From the NCBI RefSeq assembly GCF_965249985.1, contig NZ_OZ252280.1: 64,000 nucleotides of DNA; one strand, given 5' to 3'. The stretch comes from Algiphilus sp022763315 (lineage in GTDB: Bacteria; Pseudomonadota; Gammaproteobacteria; Nevskiales; Nevskiaceae). The position numbers were made by a program, and so were the translations under genes. This document shows positions 1-8,432 of the stretch, piece after piece (the stretch's first letter is position 1; each line of letters begins with the position of its first letter). The notes beneath the pieces were generated by a model that saw nothing but the letters and a program-made list of their open reading frames with translations, made no database searches and was not told the DNA's origin.

Positions 1-1702
1 CCTGCTCGGCGTCGGCCACCGACTCACCGGTCTGCTCGGTGCGGCAGTTGATGCCCGCGCCGCTCTCGTCGGGCGCGCCACCAAGACGTGCGCGCACCGT
101 GGCGCTGCCTTCGGTCAGGCCTTCCACCAACGCCACGCGGATACCGGAGGCGGTGGTGATGGGCTCCATCGGTGGCGCTTCTTCACCTTCTGCAGCCTCC
201 CCCGTGGGGCGCATGGTCTGCACGTCGATGACATTCCCGCTGCCACCGATCTGTACAGGCAGTACGCGGCCATCATCGCAAGCGGTGGCGAGATCCGGCA
301 GGAGCGTCGCCTGGGTCTGGTCAGGATCATTCTGCTTGTAAGCGACCACGGCATACGGAAGTGCGATGCTCGGCAGGGTCTGATTGCGCTCCAGCGCGCC
401 GTTCGGACAGGGTTCCTCGCCATCCGGGTCGCAGGTCGGGATCTGTCCATCCCGAGTCAGTCCGAAGCGCAGCGCATCGCTGCCAATACGGGCGCGGAAG
501 TCGGCTGCATCCTCATCGGCAAGGCCGGCAAACACCCCGGCATCCTCGAAAGCAGCCACGCCCACCGGCACCAGCGCGATGGACGAGAACTCCGGCGTCA
601 GCACGGTGATGTTGGCGCTGTCGATCTGGCCGTCGAAGCTGCCTTCGACGGTGGCCGGCGTGGCCTCAGGGGTCGCGGCGAGGCCGCGCACGGGAATGCT
701 CAGCGAATCCTCGTCCGCTTCCTCGATGGCGACGAAACTGTCGCCGACAGTCACGTTGAGCGAGTCCAGCAGCACTGGCAGACGGACAGGCGTATCGTCA
801 CCGGTGTCGAACAAGGCCGTGGCGCGCACCTGCGATACGCCACCCACGATGATCCGCGGCGGGGTCGCGCTGATCTCCAACGAATCGTCCACCACCGACG
901 CGGGTGCCACATTGATGTTGGCGCTCGCGGTGCTGCGATTGTTCTGCGGATTCTCGGTTTCCGGCGGCACCAGTTCGGCGGTCACCGAGTAGGTTGCGTT
1001 CTCATCGGCGCTGGTGTTTTGCCCGGAGAACACGCCGGTCACCGGCGATACCGCTGCGCTGCCGTCCGGATTGTTGGGGGTGGCGCTCCAGCTCAGCCCA
1101 TCGCGTTCAGCGACACACTGGTTGGGAAGGGCAATCGGATCGCCATTGGCGTCCACAAACTGCACCAGAGCGCGCAATTGCAGGGCCTGCCCAGCCGCAA
1201 CCAGGCGTCCGGCGGCGGGTGTATCGCAGGTGCCGTTCTGATCGGGGTCCGCAAAAATGCGCACGATGCGCGGAATGCCGCCGACAATGGTCAGCGTGCT
1301 GTCCACCGGCTCAGCCTCACCGCTGGTGGCCGAGGCGGTAATCACGACCGGCGAGCCGTCCGTTGTCGGCGAGATTGCGCGTACGCGGCCCGGATTGCCA
1401 GGAACGAAGGCGCCTTCTCCGCCGGGGGCGTCCAGGCTGAAGGACACCAGGGTCGTGTTGGTGATGTCCTGTTCCGACCCGTCTTCGAAGGTGCCGATGA
1501 CGCGGAAGTCCACGAAGCCGCCCACATTGACACGGGGCGGATTGCTGCATTGCCCACCGTCGCGCGTCAGGCACTGCAACTCGAGGGAGAGCAGGTCACC
1601 GCTTCCGACGGCGGCGGGGCTTCGTACGGAGCCGTCTCCGCATGCGCTCAATGCCAATGCGCATGCAATTGCGGCAAACCATGAATATAGCGACGTTCGC
1701 AT
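1..1702 (-). CDS. Putative lipoprotein with Ig-like repeats (C-terminus outside window)
   Basis: The frame stays open from an ATG at 1702 to the left edge, so about 567 residues are visible and the stop is missing. An upstream GGAGGG about eight bases before the ATG fits a ribosome-binding site. The N-terminus has a short hydrophobic segment ending in the lipobox LSAC (Cys21), so export and lipidation are expected. The rest is Ser/Thr/Gly/Asp-rich with repeating beta-type stretches of the kind found in bacterial Ig-like (Big_2/invasin-type) domains, for example motifs VTGVF and TVLTPEFSSIALVPVG. No enzymatic motif is visible. It is divergent from the OmpA gene with a 234-bp gap. A surface or periplasmic structural role is inferred; the exact family is not recognised. 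Confidence 0.75.
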   Translation of the reverse strand, partial: MRTSLYSWFAAIACALALSACGDGSVRSPAAVGSGDLLSLELQCLTRDGGQCSNPPRVNVGGFVDFRVIGTFEDGSEQDITNTTLVSFSLDAPGGEGAFVPGNPGRVRAISPTTDGSPVVITASATSGEAEPVDSTLTIVGGIPRIVRIFADPDQNGTCDTPAAGRLVAAGQALQLRALVQFVDANGDPIALPNQCVAERDGLSWSATPNNPDGSAAVSPVTGVFSGQNTSADENATYSVTAELVPPETENPQNNRSTASANINVAPASVVDDSLEISATPPRIIVGGVSQVRATALFDTGDDTPVRLPVLLDSLNVTVGDSFVAIEEADEDSLSIPVRGLAATPEATPATVEGSFDGQIDSANITVLTPEFSSIALVPVGVAAFEDAGVFAGLADEDAADFRARIGSDALRFGLTRDGQIPTCDPDGEEPCPNGALERNQTLPSIALPYAVVAYKQNDPDQTQATLLPDLATACDDGRVLPVQIGGSGNVIDVQTMRPTGEAAEGEEAPPMEPITTASGIRVALVEGLTEGSATVRARLGGAPDESGAGINCRTEQTGESVADAEQ

Positions 1703-1936
1703 TAATCCGCCCTCCAGTGAGGCTCGTTTTTCGTAATCAGTCTAAATGGAGTCGCCCCGAATCACACCGGCACATTCCACCTAGTTGTTGCTGGCGATCT
1801 TTTACAGCGACACTATAAGCAGTAGTATTGCAAATCGCTAGAAAGAAATGCCATGCGTTGCGTGTCGTCAGTAGCACGACATCCTGTTGACGTATTGGTC
1901 TGCACCACACGCTGAGCCAGGGAGTGACAACACGTG

Positions 1937-3391
1937 ATGGGTCGAATTTGGGTGTCCGGGGCGCTCTGCCTCGGGATGTTTGCGGGAACCGCAATCGCGC
2001 AGTCAGGGGGGGCGTCCGCTGCTTCCTACAATGATTTGCGTTGGTACCTCCAGGGCGAAGGTGGCTTTATCGCGAGCGACAGCTCGGGAGTGGACAACGG
2101 CGTCGCTGGCTACTTGTCGGTCGGTAAGCCGCTCAGCGAATGGTTCTCGCTGGAACTCGACGTGGGCTATGCCAGCCTGGATGCGTCGCCGTCGCCCGAC
2201 TATGAGCGCCTGTTGGTCGGCGTGAAGGGTGTGGCGTACCTGCTGCCCGGGCCCGATGCCAACAGCCTTGGCGGCATTCGGCCCTTCCTGCAGGCCGGCC
2301 TGTATGGCCACTCGATCGATTTCATCGATTCGCAGAGCCTGAACGAGACCACCAGCGACAGCATCAGCTATCAGCTGGGTGGCGGCTTTACCTATCCGCT
2401 CAGCCGGCTGTTCACGCTCGTCGCTTCCGCGCGTTATGGCATTGACGAGTTCCAGGGGGATGTCCGCGACGACACCTATTACACCTGGACCGGCACACTC
2501 GGCCTGCGGGTGAGCTTTGGTGAGTTCCCGCCGGATAGCGACAATGATTCGGTGCCGGACCACATCGACGAGTGCCCCGGCACGGCGCCAGGCGTGACGG
2601 TGGATCGCTTCGGCTGCCCGCTCGATTCCGATGGCGACGGCGTGCCCGATCCGCAGGATCGCTGCCCAGGAACGCCGGAAGGGGTGGCCGTTGATCGCAA
2701 TGGCTGTCCGCTGGATTCCGACGGCGACGGCGTGCCGGATTACATGGATCAATGTCCGAATACGCCGAAGGGCGAGCGCGTCGACAAGCGCGGCTGTCCG
2801 TTCACGGATTCGGATGGTGACGGCGTCCCGGATCATATGGACCGCGATCCGAATACCGCGCCTGGGGTGGCTGTGGACCAGTTCGGTCGTCCGCTGGATT
2901 CCGACGGCGACGGCGTGCCCGATCACTTGGACCGCTGCCCGAATACGCCCCCCGGCGCCAAGGTGCTGCCCAATGGCTGTGCGCTGGAAGGCGACCGCCG
3001 ACTGGCCTACCCGGGTGAGCCGGCCGATGCGGATGGCTTTGCCACCGAGCGTACCCAGAACTTCGTACTGCGCGGTGTCAACTTTGAGTTCGATTCCTCA
3101 CGTCTGAAGCCGGAGTCGCGCTCGATCCTGAATCAGGCGGCTGAGGTGCTGAAGGCCTACCCGAATGTCAGTGTGGATGTGGAAGGCCACACCGACAGCG
3201 TGGGCACCGACGCCTACAACCTGGGTCTGTCGGAACGTCGCGCCAATGCGGTCAAGGCCTATCTCACCCAGCAAGGTATCTCGCCGCGGCGGATGACCGC
3301 GGTGGGTTACGGTGAGACCGTGCCGATTGACACCAACGAAACCGAGGACGGTCGCGCCAACAACCGTCGTGTCGAGTTCCGCGTGCGCTGA
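1937..3391 (+). CDS. OmpA-family outer membrane protein with TSP type-3 repeats
   Basis: This is a 484-residue outer-membrane protein. A signal peptide ends near AIA-Q. Residues about 30-195 alternate polar and hydrophobic strands as in an 8-stranded OmpA barrel. Five thrombospondin type-3 calcium-binding repeats of the form DSDGDGVPD..D.CP.TP..GCP follow at about 200-345. The C-terminal OmpA domain (about 375-484) carries NFEFDSSRLKPES and a VEGHTDSVG...LSERRA peptidoglycan-binding core. The fourth repeat has lost both cysteines. A GTG three bases upstream (1934) is an alternative start and is better spaced from GGGAG at 1920-1924. It is monocistronic, closed by a strong terminator. The likely role is anchoring the outer membrane to peptidoglycan. 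Confidence 0.93.
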   Translation: MGRIWVSGALCLGMFAGTAIAQSGGASAASYNDLRWYLQGEGGFIASDSSGVDNGVAGYLSVGKPLSEWFSLELDVGYASLDASPSPDYERLLVGVKGVAYLLPGPDANSLGGIRPFLQAGLYGHSIDFIDSQSLNETTSDSISYQLGGGFTYPLSRLFTLVASARYGIDEFQGDVRDDTYYTWTGTLGLRVSFGEFPPDSDNDSVPDHIDECPGTAPGVTVDRFGCPLDSDGDGVPDPQDRCPGTPEGVAVDRNGCPLDSDGDGVPDYMDQCPNTPKGERVDKRGCPFTDSDGDGVPDHMDRDPNTAPGVAVDQFGRPLDSDGDGVPDHLDRCPNTPPGAKVLPNGCALEGDRRLAYPGEPADADGFATERTQNFVLRGVNFEFDSSRLKPESRSILNQAAEVLKAYPNVSVDVEGHTDSVGTDAYNLGLSERRANAVKAYLTQQGISPRRMTAVGYGETVPIDTNETEDGRANNRRVEFRVR

Positions 3392-3417
3392 CCGCCACGT
3401 ATTGGCTGACAATGAAG

Positions 3418-3448
3418 CCCCGGCGAGGCACTCGCCGGGGTTTTTTTT
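3418..3448 (+). terminator. Rho-independent terminator of the OmpA gene
   Basis: A perfect 10-bp stem CCCCGGCGAG/CTCGCCGGGG with a GCA loop is followed by eight T residues. It starts 27 bases after the OmpA stop codon. Confidence 0.95.
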
Positions 3449-3728
3449 GTCGCCACCACTGCCAACGCGCTGCCCGCCCTGTAAGGCCTTCGCCGCTAGC
3501 GGTGCTTGCTACTGCGAAGCCGCCTTCGCTATGGCAGGGAGCGAACGATTGTCGGCATGAGGCCAGAGCGATGCTTCGCTTGCGGCGGGGGGGCTGCTGA
3601 AAGCGTCGGGTCTGTCGCGCAGCGGCCGATGCAGCGATAGATGCGCTCCGGCGCGCTTACATTGATCGGGGCATCATCGACCGGGTCACATACTGGGTCG
3701 CGGCTCGACGGGCCATCGTGATGGTCCT

Positions 3729-4706
3729 TTATTGCGTCGCGCGTTCCAGTGTGTCGCGAAAGAAGGCCACGATATCGCGGCGGGCTTCGCGCGCTTCGGG
3801 GAATACCGCACCGAACAGCGGGAAGGCGTGCGGCAGCGCAGGCCACAGATCCACGCGCAATTCCACGCCCGCCTCATGCATGCGCGCCGCGAGCAGCAGG
3901 GTGTCATCGGCCAGGATTTCGCCGTCGGTCGCCAGCAGATAGATTGGGGGTAGATCGTGGCAGTCCATGTAGAGCGGGGACAGCTCCGGGTTCGATGCAT
4001 CCTCGCCGCCGGCGTAGAGCGGATCGATGCGGTGCAGCGCCGCCGCGGGCAGGATGGGGTCGCGCAGGCGGAGTCTTGCCCGTGACGGCGGTGCGTGAAT
4101 CCGACCCATTTCCGTGGCGGGCGAGACCGCCGCCGCGCCACAGGGCATCGGCAGCCCGGCTTTGCGGATGCGCTGCAGCAAGCCAAGAAGGAGATTGGCG
4201 CCCGCGGACTCGCCGGCCAGCATGATGCGCTCAGCGGGAAAGCCGCGCTCGAGCAGTGCGCGGTAGGCCTGCTCGCAATCGTCGAGCGCGGCGGGAAAGC
4301 GATTCAATGGCGCCAATCGATAGTCCAGCAGGAAGCCGGAGCTATTGAGGGCGTGGCAAAGGTCGGCGACGGCGGCGCCATGCACCGGCGGCGCGGCAGG
4401 CAACACGAAAGCGCCACCGTGCAGATAGAGCAGCACCGGGCGATCGGTATCGCCGAGTTCACCGATGCAGTGTCCGGGCACCTGGCCGATGATGCTGTAC
4501 TCGAAGGCCAGGCCCTTGGTATCCCGACACCGTTGCGCGGCCATGCGAAGCTGCACCTTGGCCAGACGCTTATGCGAACCGCTGAGCAAGTGGCCCAGCC
4601 ACGGCCGGAGCAACCACCGCATCAGCAGCAGGACCATCCGGCTTCTCACCCGTAGCCGCGTGGTCTTGATGCGCAGATAGGGGCGGGCGGCCTGGGATGC
4701 GGACAT
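3729..4706 (-). CDS. Alpha/beta hydrolase (hormone-sensitive-lipase-type esterase)
   Basis: A 325-residue carboxylesterase of the HSL (family IV) type. The oxyanion motif LYLHGGAF lies near residue 97, the nucleophile elbow GESAGAN near 167, an acid in DGEILADD and the histidine in LPHAFPLF near the C-terminus, so the Ser-Asp-His triad is complete. A basic, hydrophobic N-terminal stretch (about 20-45) could associate with membrane. The ATG at 4706 is chosen because AAGGAG sits seven bases upstream; the TTG one codon earlier is less likely. It is the last gene of the acyl-CoA carboxylase cluster, 11 bp after the carboxyltransferase gene, so it may release an acid or alcohol that feeds this pathway. 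The substrate is unknown. Confidence 0.88.
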   Translation of the reverse strand: MSASQAARPYLRIKTTRLRVRSRMVLLLMRWLLRPWLGHLLSGSHKRLAKVQLRMAAQRCRDTKGLAFEYSIIGQVPGHCIGELGDTDRPVLLYLHGGAFVLPAAPPVHGAAVADLCHALNSSGFLLDYRLAPLNRFPAALDDCEQAYRALLERGFPAERIMLAGESAGANLLLGLLQRIRKAGLPMPCGAAAVSPATEMGRIHAPPSRARLRLRDPILPAAALHRIDPLYAGGEDASNPELSPLYMDCHDLPPIYLLATDGEILADDTLLLAARMHEAGVELRVDLWPALPHAFPLFGAVFPEAREARRDIVAFFRDTLERATQ

Positions 4707-4717
4707 CAACGGTCTCC

Positions 4718-6325
4718 TTACATTCGGAACACGCCGTAGCGTGGTTCGGCGATCTCGGTGTTCAGTGCGGCGGACAGCGCGATGCCCAGCACGTTACGCG
4801 TATCGGCGGGGTCGATGACACCGTCGTCCCACAGCTCCGACGTCGACCAGTAGGCAGAGGATTTTCGCTTGAACTCGGCCAGAACCGGATCGCGGATGGC
4901 GGCGTAGTCTGCCTCCGAGAGCTTCTGGCCCTGCCGTTCCAGCTGCCGGAACTTGACGTCGGCCAGTGTGTTGGCGGCCTGTTCCGCACCCATGACCGAG
5001 ATCTGATGATTCGGCCAGGCGAAGGCGAAGCGGGAGTCGAAGGCGCGGCCGGACATGCCGTAGTTGCCGGCGCCGAAGGAGCCATGGCACATCAATGTGA
5101 ACTTGGGCACTTCACAATTGGACACGGCCATGATCATCTTGGCGCCATCCTTGGTGATGCCCTGTTCCTCGTAGGCCCGTCCCACCATGAAGCCGGTGAT
5201 GTTCTGCAGGAAAACGATGGGCGTCCGGTTCTGGTTGCAGAGTTCGATGAAGTGCGCGCCCTTGAGCGCGCTGTCATTGAACAGCACGCCGTTGTTGCCC
5301 AGGATGCCGACCTTGTAGCCCCAGATGTGTGCGTATCCGCAGATGAGGGTCTTGCCGTAATTGGGCTGGTATTCGTGAAAGCGGGAGCCGTCCACGATAC
5401 GCGCAATCACCTCACGCACATCGAACTGCGCCTTGATGTCCTTCGGAATGACGCCGTAAAGCTCCTCGGCCGGGTAGTAGGGCGCTTCCGGCGCCTGCCA
5501 TTCGATCTGCGCCTTGGTTGGGCGCTTGAACTGGCCGACGATGTCGCGCGCGATGGCGATGCCTTCCTCCTCGCTCGACGCCGGATAGTCCGCGGTCCCA
5601 GAGATGGAGGTGTGCATGTCGGCGCCACCCAGATCCTCGACGCTGACCTCTTCGCCGGTAGCGGCCTTGACCAGTGGAGGGCCGGCCAGGAAGATCGCGC
5701 CGGTGCCGCGCACGATGACGTTGTAATCCGATAGCCCCGGCACGTAGGCCCCGCCGGCGGTGCAATGGCCCAGCACCACAGCGACCTGCTGGATGCCCAT
5801 TTTCGACAGCATGCACTGATTGCGGAAGATGCGCCCGGCGTAGTACTTGTCGGCGAAGAGCTCGGCCTGCAGCGGCAGGAAGCCACCGGCCGAATCGCAG
5901 AGATGCACGACGGGCAGCCGGTTTTCGATGGCGATATCGAGCGCGCGCACGGTCTTCTTCACGGTCAGCGGATACCAGGCACCGCCCTTGACGCTGGCGT
6001 CCCCGGCATTGATCACGACCTCTCGGCCGGCGACGATGCCGATGCCGGTCACGCAGGCCGCGCCCGGCACTTCGCCATCGTAGGCCTCGGTGGCGGCAAG
6101 GGATGAGAGCTCCAGGAAGGGCGTGCCCGCATCCAGCAGCAGTTCCAGCCGTCGGCGGACAAAATGCTTGCCCTGTTTTTCCAGGCGGTCGAAGTCCCGC
6201 TGCGGGCGATCCTCGCGGGCCTGGCGCTGGCGTTCCCGAAAGGCTTCCACCAGGCTACGGTTGTGCGCCGCATTGCTCTGGAAATCCGGGCTGGCGGTAT
6301 TGATGGCGGAAACGAGACGCTTCAT
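4718..6325 (-). CDS. Acyl-CoA carboxylase carboxyltransferase (beta) subunit, methylcrotonyl/geranyl-CoA type
   Basis: This 535-residue protein transfers carboxyl from carboxybiotin to an acyl-CoA. Length and both crotonase-like halves match methylcrotonoyl-CoA carboxylase beta (MccB/LiuB) and geranyl-CoA carboxylase beta (AtuC). The N-half has GHCTAGGAYVPGLSD and FLAGPPLVKAATGEEVS; the C-half has NNGVLFNDSALKGAHFIELC and NITGFMVGRAYEEQGITKDG, then GSFGAGNYGMSGRA. The C-terminus GVFRM is typical of this branch. It overlaps the carrier-protein gene by 4 bp (ATGA), implying translational coupling. The substrate cannot be fixed: no isovaleryl-CoA dehydrogenase or HMG-CoA lyase gene is adjacent, as would be expected in a leucine (liu) operon. 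Confidence 0.9.
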   Translation of the reverse strand: MKRLVSAINTASPDFQSNAAHNRSLVEAFRERQRQAREDRPQRDFDRLEKQGKHFVRRRLELLLDAGTPFLELSSLAATEAYDGEVPGAACVTGIGIVAGREVVINAGDASVKGGAWYPLTVKKTVRALDIAIENRLPVVHLCDSAGGFLPLQAELFADKYYAGRIFRNQCMLSKMGIQQVAVVLGHCTAGGAYVPGLSDYNVIVRGTGAIFLAGPPLVKAATGEEVSVEDLGGADMHTSISGTADYPASSEEEGIAIARDIVGQFKRPTKAQIEWQAPEAPYYPAEELYGVIPKDIKAQFDVREVIARIVDGSRFHEYQPNYGKTLICGYAHIWGYKVGILGNNGVLFNDSALKGAHFIELCNQNRTPIVFLQNITGFMVGRAYEEQGITKDGAKMIMAVSNCEVPKFTLMCHGSFGAGNYGMSGRAFDSRFAFAWPNHQISVMGAEQAANTLADVKFRQLERQGQKLSEADYAAIRDPVLAEFKRKSSAYWSTSELWDDGVIDPADTRNVLGIALSAALNTEIAEPRYGVFRM

Positions 6326-6819
6326 TGGGCTGGCTCCAGGGTCAGCAGCACGCTGTCACGGTCGAAGCTCTGACCGACCGCGTAGTGGACCTCGGCAACC
6401 GTCCCTTCGCGCGGCGCCGTCAGCGTGGTTTCCATCTTCATGCTCTCCATGGTCAGCAAGGGCTGGCCGGTGGTGACGGTGTCACCGGCATCGACATCAA
6501 GGCGGACGATGCTGCCCGGCATGGGGGCGCGCAGTACGTCCTCTTCGCTGCCACGCAACTGCGCGGCAAGCCGCTCCAGCGGGTGGGCATAGCGCAGGTG
6601 CCAGTTCTGCCCCCGGCAGTGGATGAAGACGTCGTCGCCATGGGCCGCCACGGTGACGCGCTCACTGACGCCGTCCACCGTCAGCACGGCGCTGCCGTCG
6701 TCCTCGAGGTGCAGATTGACCGGGATGACCCCTTCCTCCAGGTGCAACCGATAACCATGGGCGCTGCGCGACAGGGCCAGTGGCCATTCGGCGTCGCAGA
6801 GCTTGAATGCGTGGTGCAT
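6322..6819 (-). CDS. Stand-alone biotin carboxyl carrier protein of the acyl-CoA carboxylase
   Basis: A 165-residue protein with a biotinyl domain at about 95-163. It contains APMPGSI and the biotinylation motif MESMKMETT, with Lys128 the expected attachment site. Residues about 1-90 resemble the BT linker region that joins carrier and carboxylase domains in one-chain alpha subunits. Here it is a separate gene: the biotin carboxylase frame ends 94 bp upstream, the two frames differ, and an in-frame TGA lies between, so this is a true split and not a missed readthrough. The ATG at 6819 follows a GTAGGA and is preferred over the TTG at 6852. It overlaps the carboxyltransferase start by 4 bp. 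Confidence 0.88.
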   Translation of the reverse strand: MHHAFKLCDAEWPLALSRSAHGYRLHLEEGVIPVNLHLEDDGSAVLTVDGVSERVTVAAHGDDVFIHCRGQNWHLRYAHPLERLAAQLRGSEEDVLRAPMPGSIVRLDVDAGDTVTTGQPLLTMESMKMETTLTAPREGTVAEVHYAVGQSFDRDSVLLTLEPAQ

Positions 6820-6913
6820 GGGTCCTACTCGTTGTGGGCGCGACCCGCGCAATCAGCGGGGTGCGATGGGGCGGGGTGTGCGGCGCTACACCGTGGGGGT
6901 CGTGGCCGGCGCA

Positions 6914-8404
6914 TCAGTTGCGCCAGTCGCCGATGGCGGCGTGCAGCGACGGGGTGCTGTCGGCCACGTCGCGGATGGGGCGCGTGGAAAGCGCGGCGGC
7001 TGCGAGCAGGCGCGTCAGCGTGGCGTGATCTGGTGGCGCCGCCTCGGCGGCTTCGGGATGGGCATCGAGATAGCCGGTGTGGATGGCCGCGGTGACGAAA
7101 TCGGGGTGATCCATCAGGGCGCGCAGAAAGGCGACATTGGTCTGGCAGCCGAGCAGCACGGTGGCTTCGAGCGCGGCGCGCGCGCGCGCAACGGCCTGCT
7201 CGCGGTCCTCGCCCCACACAATCAGCTTCGCGATCATCGGGTCGAAGGCAGCCGTGACCGCACCGCCTTCGGCGACGCCGCCGTCCCAGCGCACGTGCTC
7301 CCCCTGCGGCGGAATCAGGCGCAGAATCGGCCCGGTGGTCGGCAGGTAACCCGCGGCCGGATCTTCAGCGTAGATGCGCAATTCGATGGCGTGGCCACGG
7401 GTGGCGATGGAAGACTGCTCCAGCGCCAGCGGCTCGCCGGCGGCGATGGCCAGCTGCTGGGCCACCAGATCGATGCCGGTGACCTCTTCCGTGACCGGGT
7501 GCTCGACCTGCAGCCGGGTGTTCATCTCGAGGAAGAAGAATTCCCCCTTGCCATAGATGAACTCCACCGTTCCTGCACCGCGATAGCCGATGGCGCGTGC
7601 GATGCCGGCGGCAGTTTCGCTGATGTGGAGGCGCTCGTCGGGGCTCAATACCGGGGCGGGAGACTCCTCGACGATCTTCTGGAAGCGACGCTGCACCGAG
7701 CATTCCCGCTCGAAGACGTGTACGACCTGACCATGGGCATCGCCAAGCACCTGCACTTCGATGTGCCGCGGCTCGTCGATGAAGCGCTCCACATAGAGGC
7801 GGCCGTCGCCGAAATAGCGCTGTCCTTCGCTGCGAGCCGTGGCGATCTCGGTCTCGAGCACGCTCAGGTCGCGCACGATGCGCATGCCCTTGCCGCCACC
7901 GCCGGCGGAGGGCTTGATCAGCAGCGGTGCACCCACGGCGCGCGCGCGTTCCACGAAGCTGTCCGGATCGTCGTCTTCGATGGCGGACGGGGCCACGGGA
8001 AAGCCGCCCTTCTCGACGAAGGCGCGGGCGCGCACCTTGTCACCCATCAACTCGATCTGCTCGGGCTTGGGGCCGACGAAGGCGATGCCCGCCGCCTCCA
8101 CCGCGCGCGCGAAATCGGCGTTCTCGGACAGGAATCCGTAGCCCGGATGGATGGCACCGGCGCCGCAGGCCTGTGCTGCTGCGACGATCTGCTTGGCGTC
8201 GAGGTAGGCGGCCACCGGCGTCTCGCCCGTGATTTCCACAGCGCGGTCTGCCTTGGTGACCGCCGGGCTGTCGCGGTCAGCGACGTGATAGACCACGGCG
8301 GCGCGCAACCCGAGCGCATGCACGGTGCGGATTACCCGCAACGCGATTTCGCCGCGATTGGCGATCAGGACGGTATCGAAGGGCCAGCGGGTGATGGAGG
8401 GCAT
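6914..8404 (-). CDS. Biotin carboxylase subunit of acyl-CoA carboxylase (carrier domain absent)
   Basis: A 496-residue ATP-grasp biotin carboxylase that carboxylates biotin with bicarbonate and ATP. The N-terminal domain has LIANRGEIALRVIRT, the ATP-binding loop is KPSAGGGGKGMRIV, and the catalytic segment is EMNTRLQVEHPVTEEVTG. MCC/GCC alpha subunits are usually about 650-670 residues because they also carry the linker and biotinyl domains; this protein stops after the linker-entry motif GDWRN, and those domains are the next gene. A GTG at 8413 with GGAG six bases upstream is an alternative start that adds three residues. The gene lies 28 bp after the TetR gene in the same operon. Confidence 0.9.
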   Translation of the reverse strand: MPSITRWPFDTVLIANRGEIALRVIRTVHALGLRAAVVYHVADRDSPAVTKADRAVEITGETPVAAYLDAKQIVAAAQACGAGAIHPGYGFLSENADFARAVEAAGIAFVGPKPEQIELMGDKVRARAFVEKGGFPVAPSAIEDDDPDSFVERARAVGAPLLIKPSAGGGGKGMRIVRDLSVLETEIATARSEGQRYFGDGRLYVERFIDEPRHIEVQVLGDAHGQVVHVFERECSVQRRFQKIVEESPAPVLSPDERLHISETAAGIARAIGYRGAGTVEFIYGKGEFFFLEMNTRLQVEHPVTEEVTGIDLVAQQLAIAAGEPLALEQSSIATRGHAIELRIYAEDPAAGYLPTTGPILRLIPPQGEHVRWDGGVAEGGAVTAAFDPMIAKLIVWGEDREQAVARARAALEATVLLGCQTNVAFLRALMDHPDFVTAAIHTGYLDAHPEAAEAAPPDHATLTRLLAAAALSTRPIRDVADSTPSLHAAIGDWRN

Positions 8405-8432
8405 CGTCGCCACGGAATTCTCCGGCAAATCG

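Noticed and set aside
1887..1915. A sigma-70 promoter for the OmpA gene (TTGACG with a 17-base spacer)
   Set aside because: The -35 is good but the corresponding -10 (CGCTGA-like) is too poor to report as a feature.
2003..2926. A repetitive 307-codon minus-strand frame
   Set aside because: Its repeats are the reverse complement of the TSP3 calcium repeats in the OmpA gene.
3449..3728. Possible small gene or element between the OmpA terminator and the esterase
   Set aside because: Only small hairpins (GCGAAG-CCGC-CTTCGC near 3514-3529, and one at 3710-3727) are visible; the open frames are short with no ribosome-binding site.
6819..6914. Programmed frameshift joining the biotin carboxylase and carrier genes
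   Set aside because: There is no slippery heptamer at the end of the first frame, and the carrier frame has an in-frame TGA upstream of its start and its own ATG.
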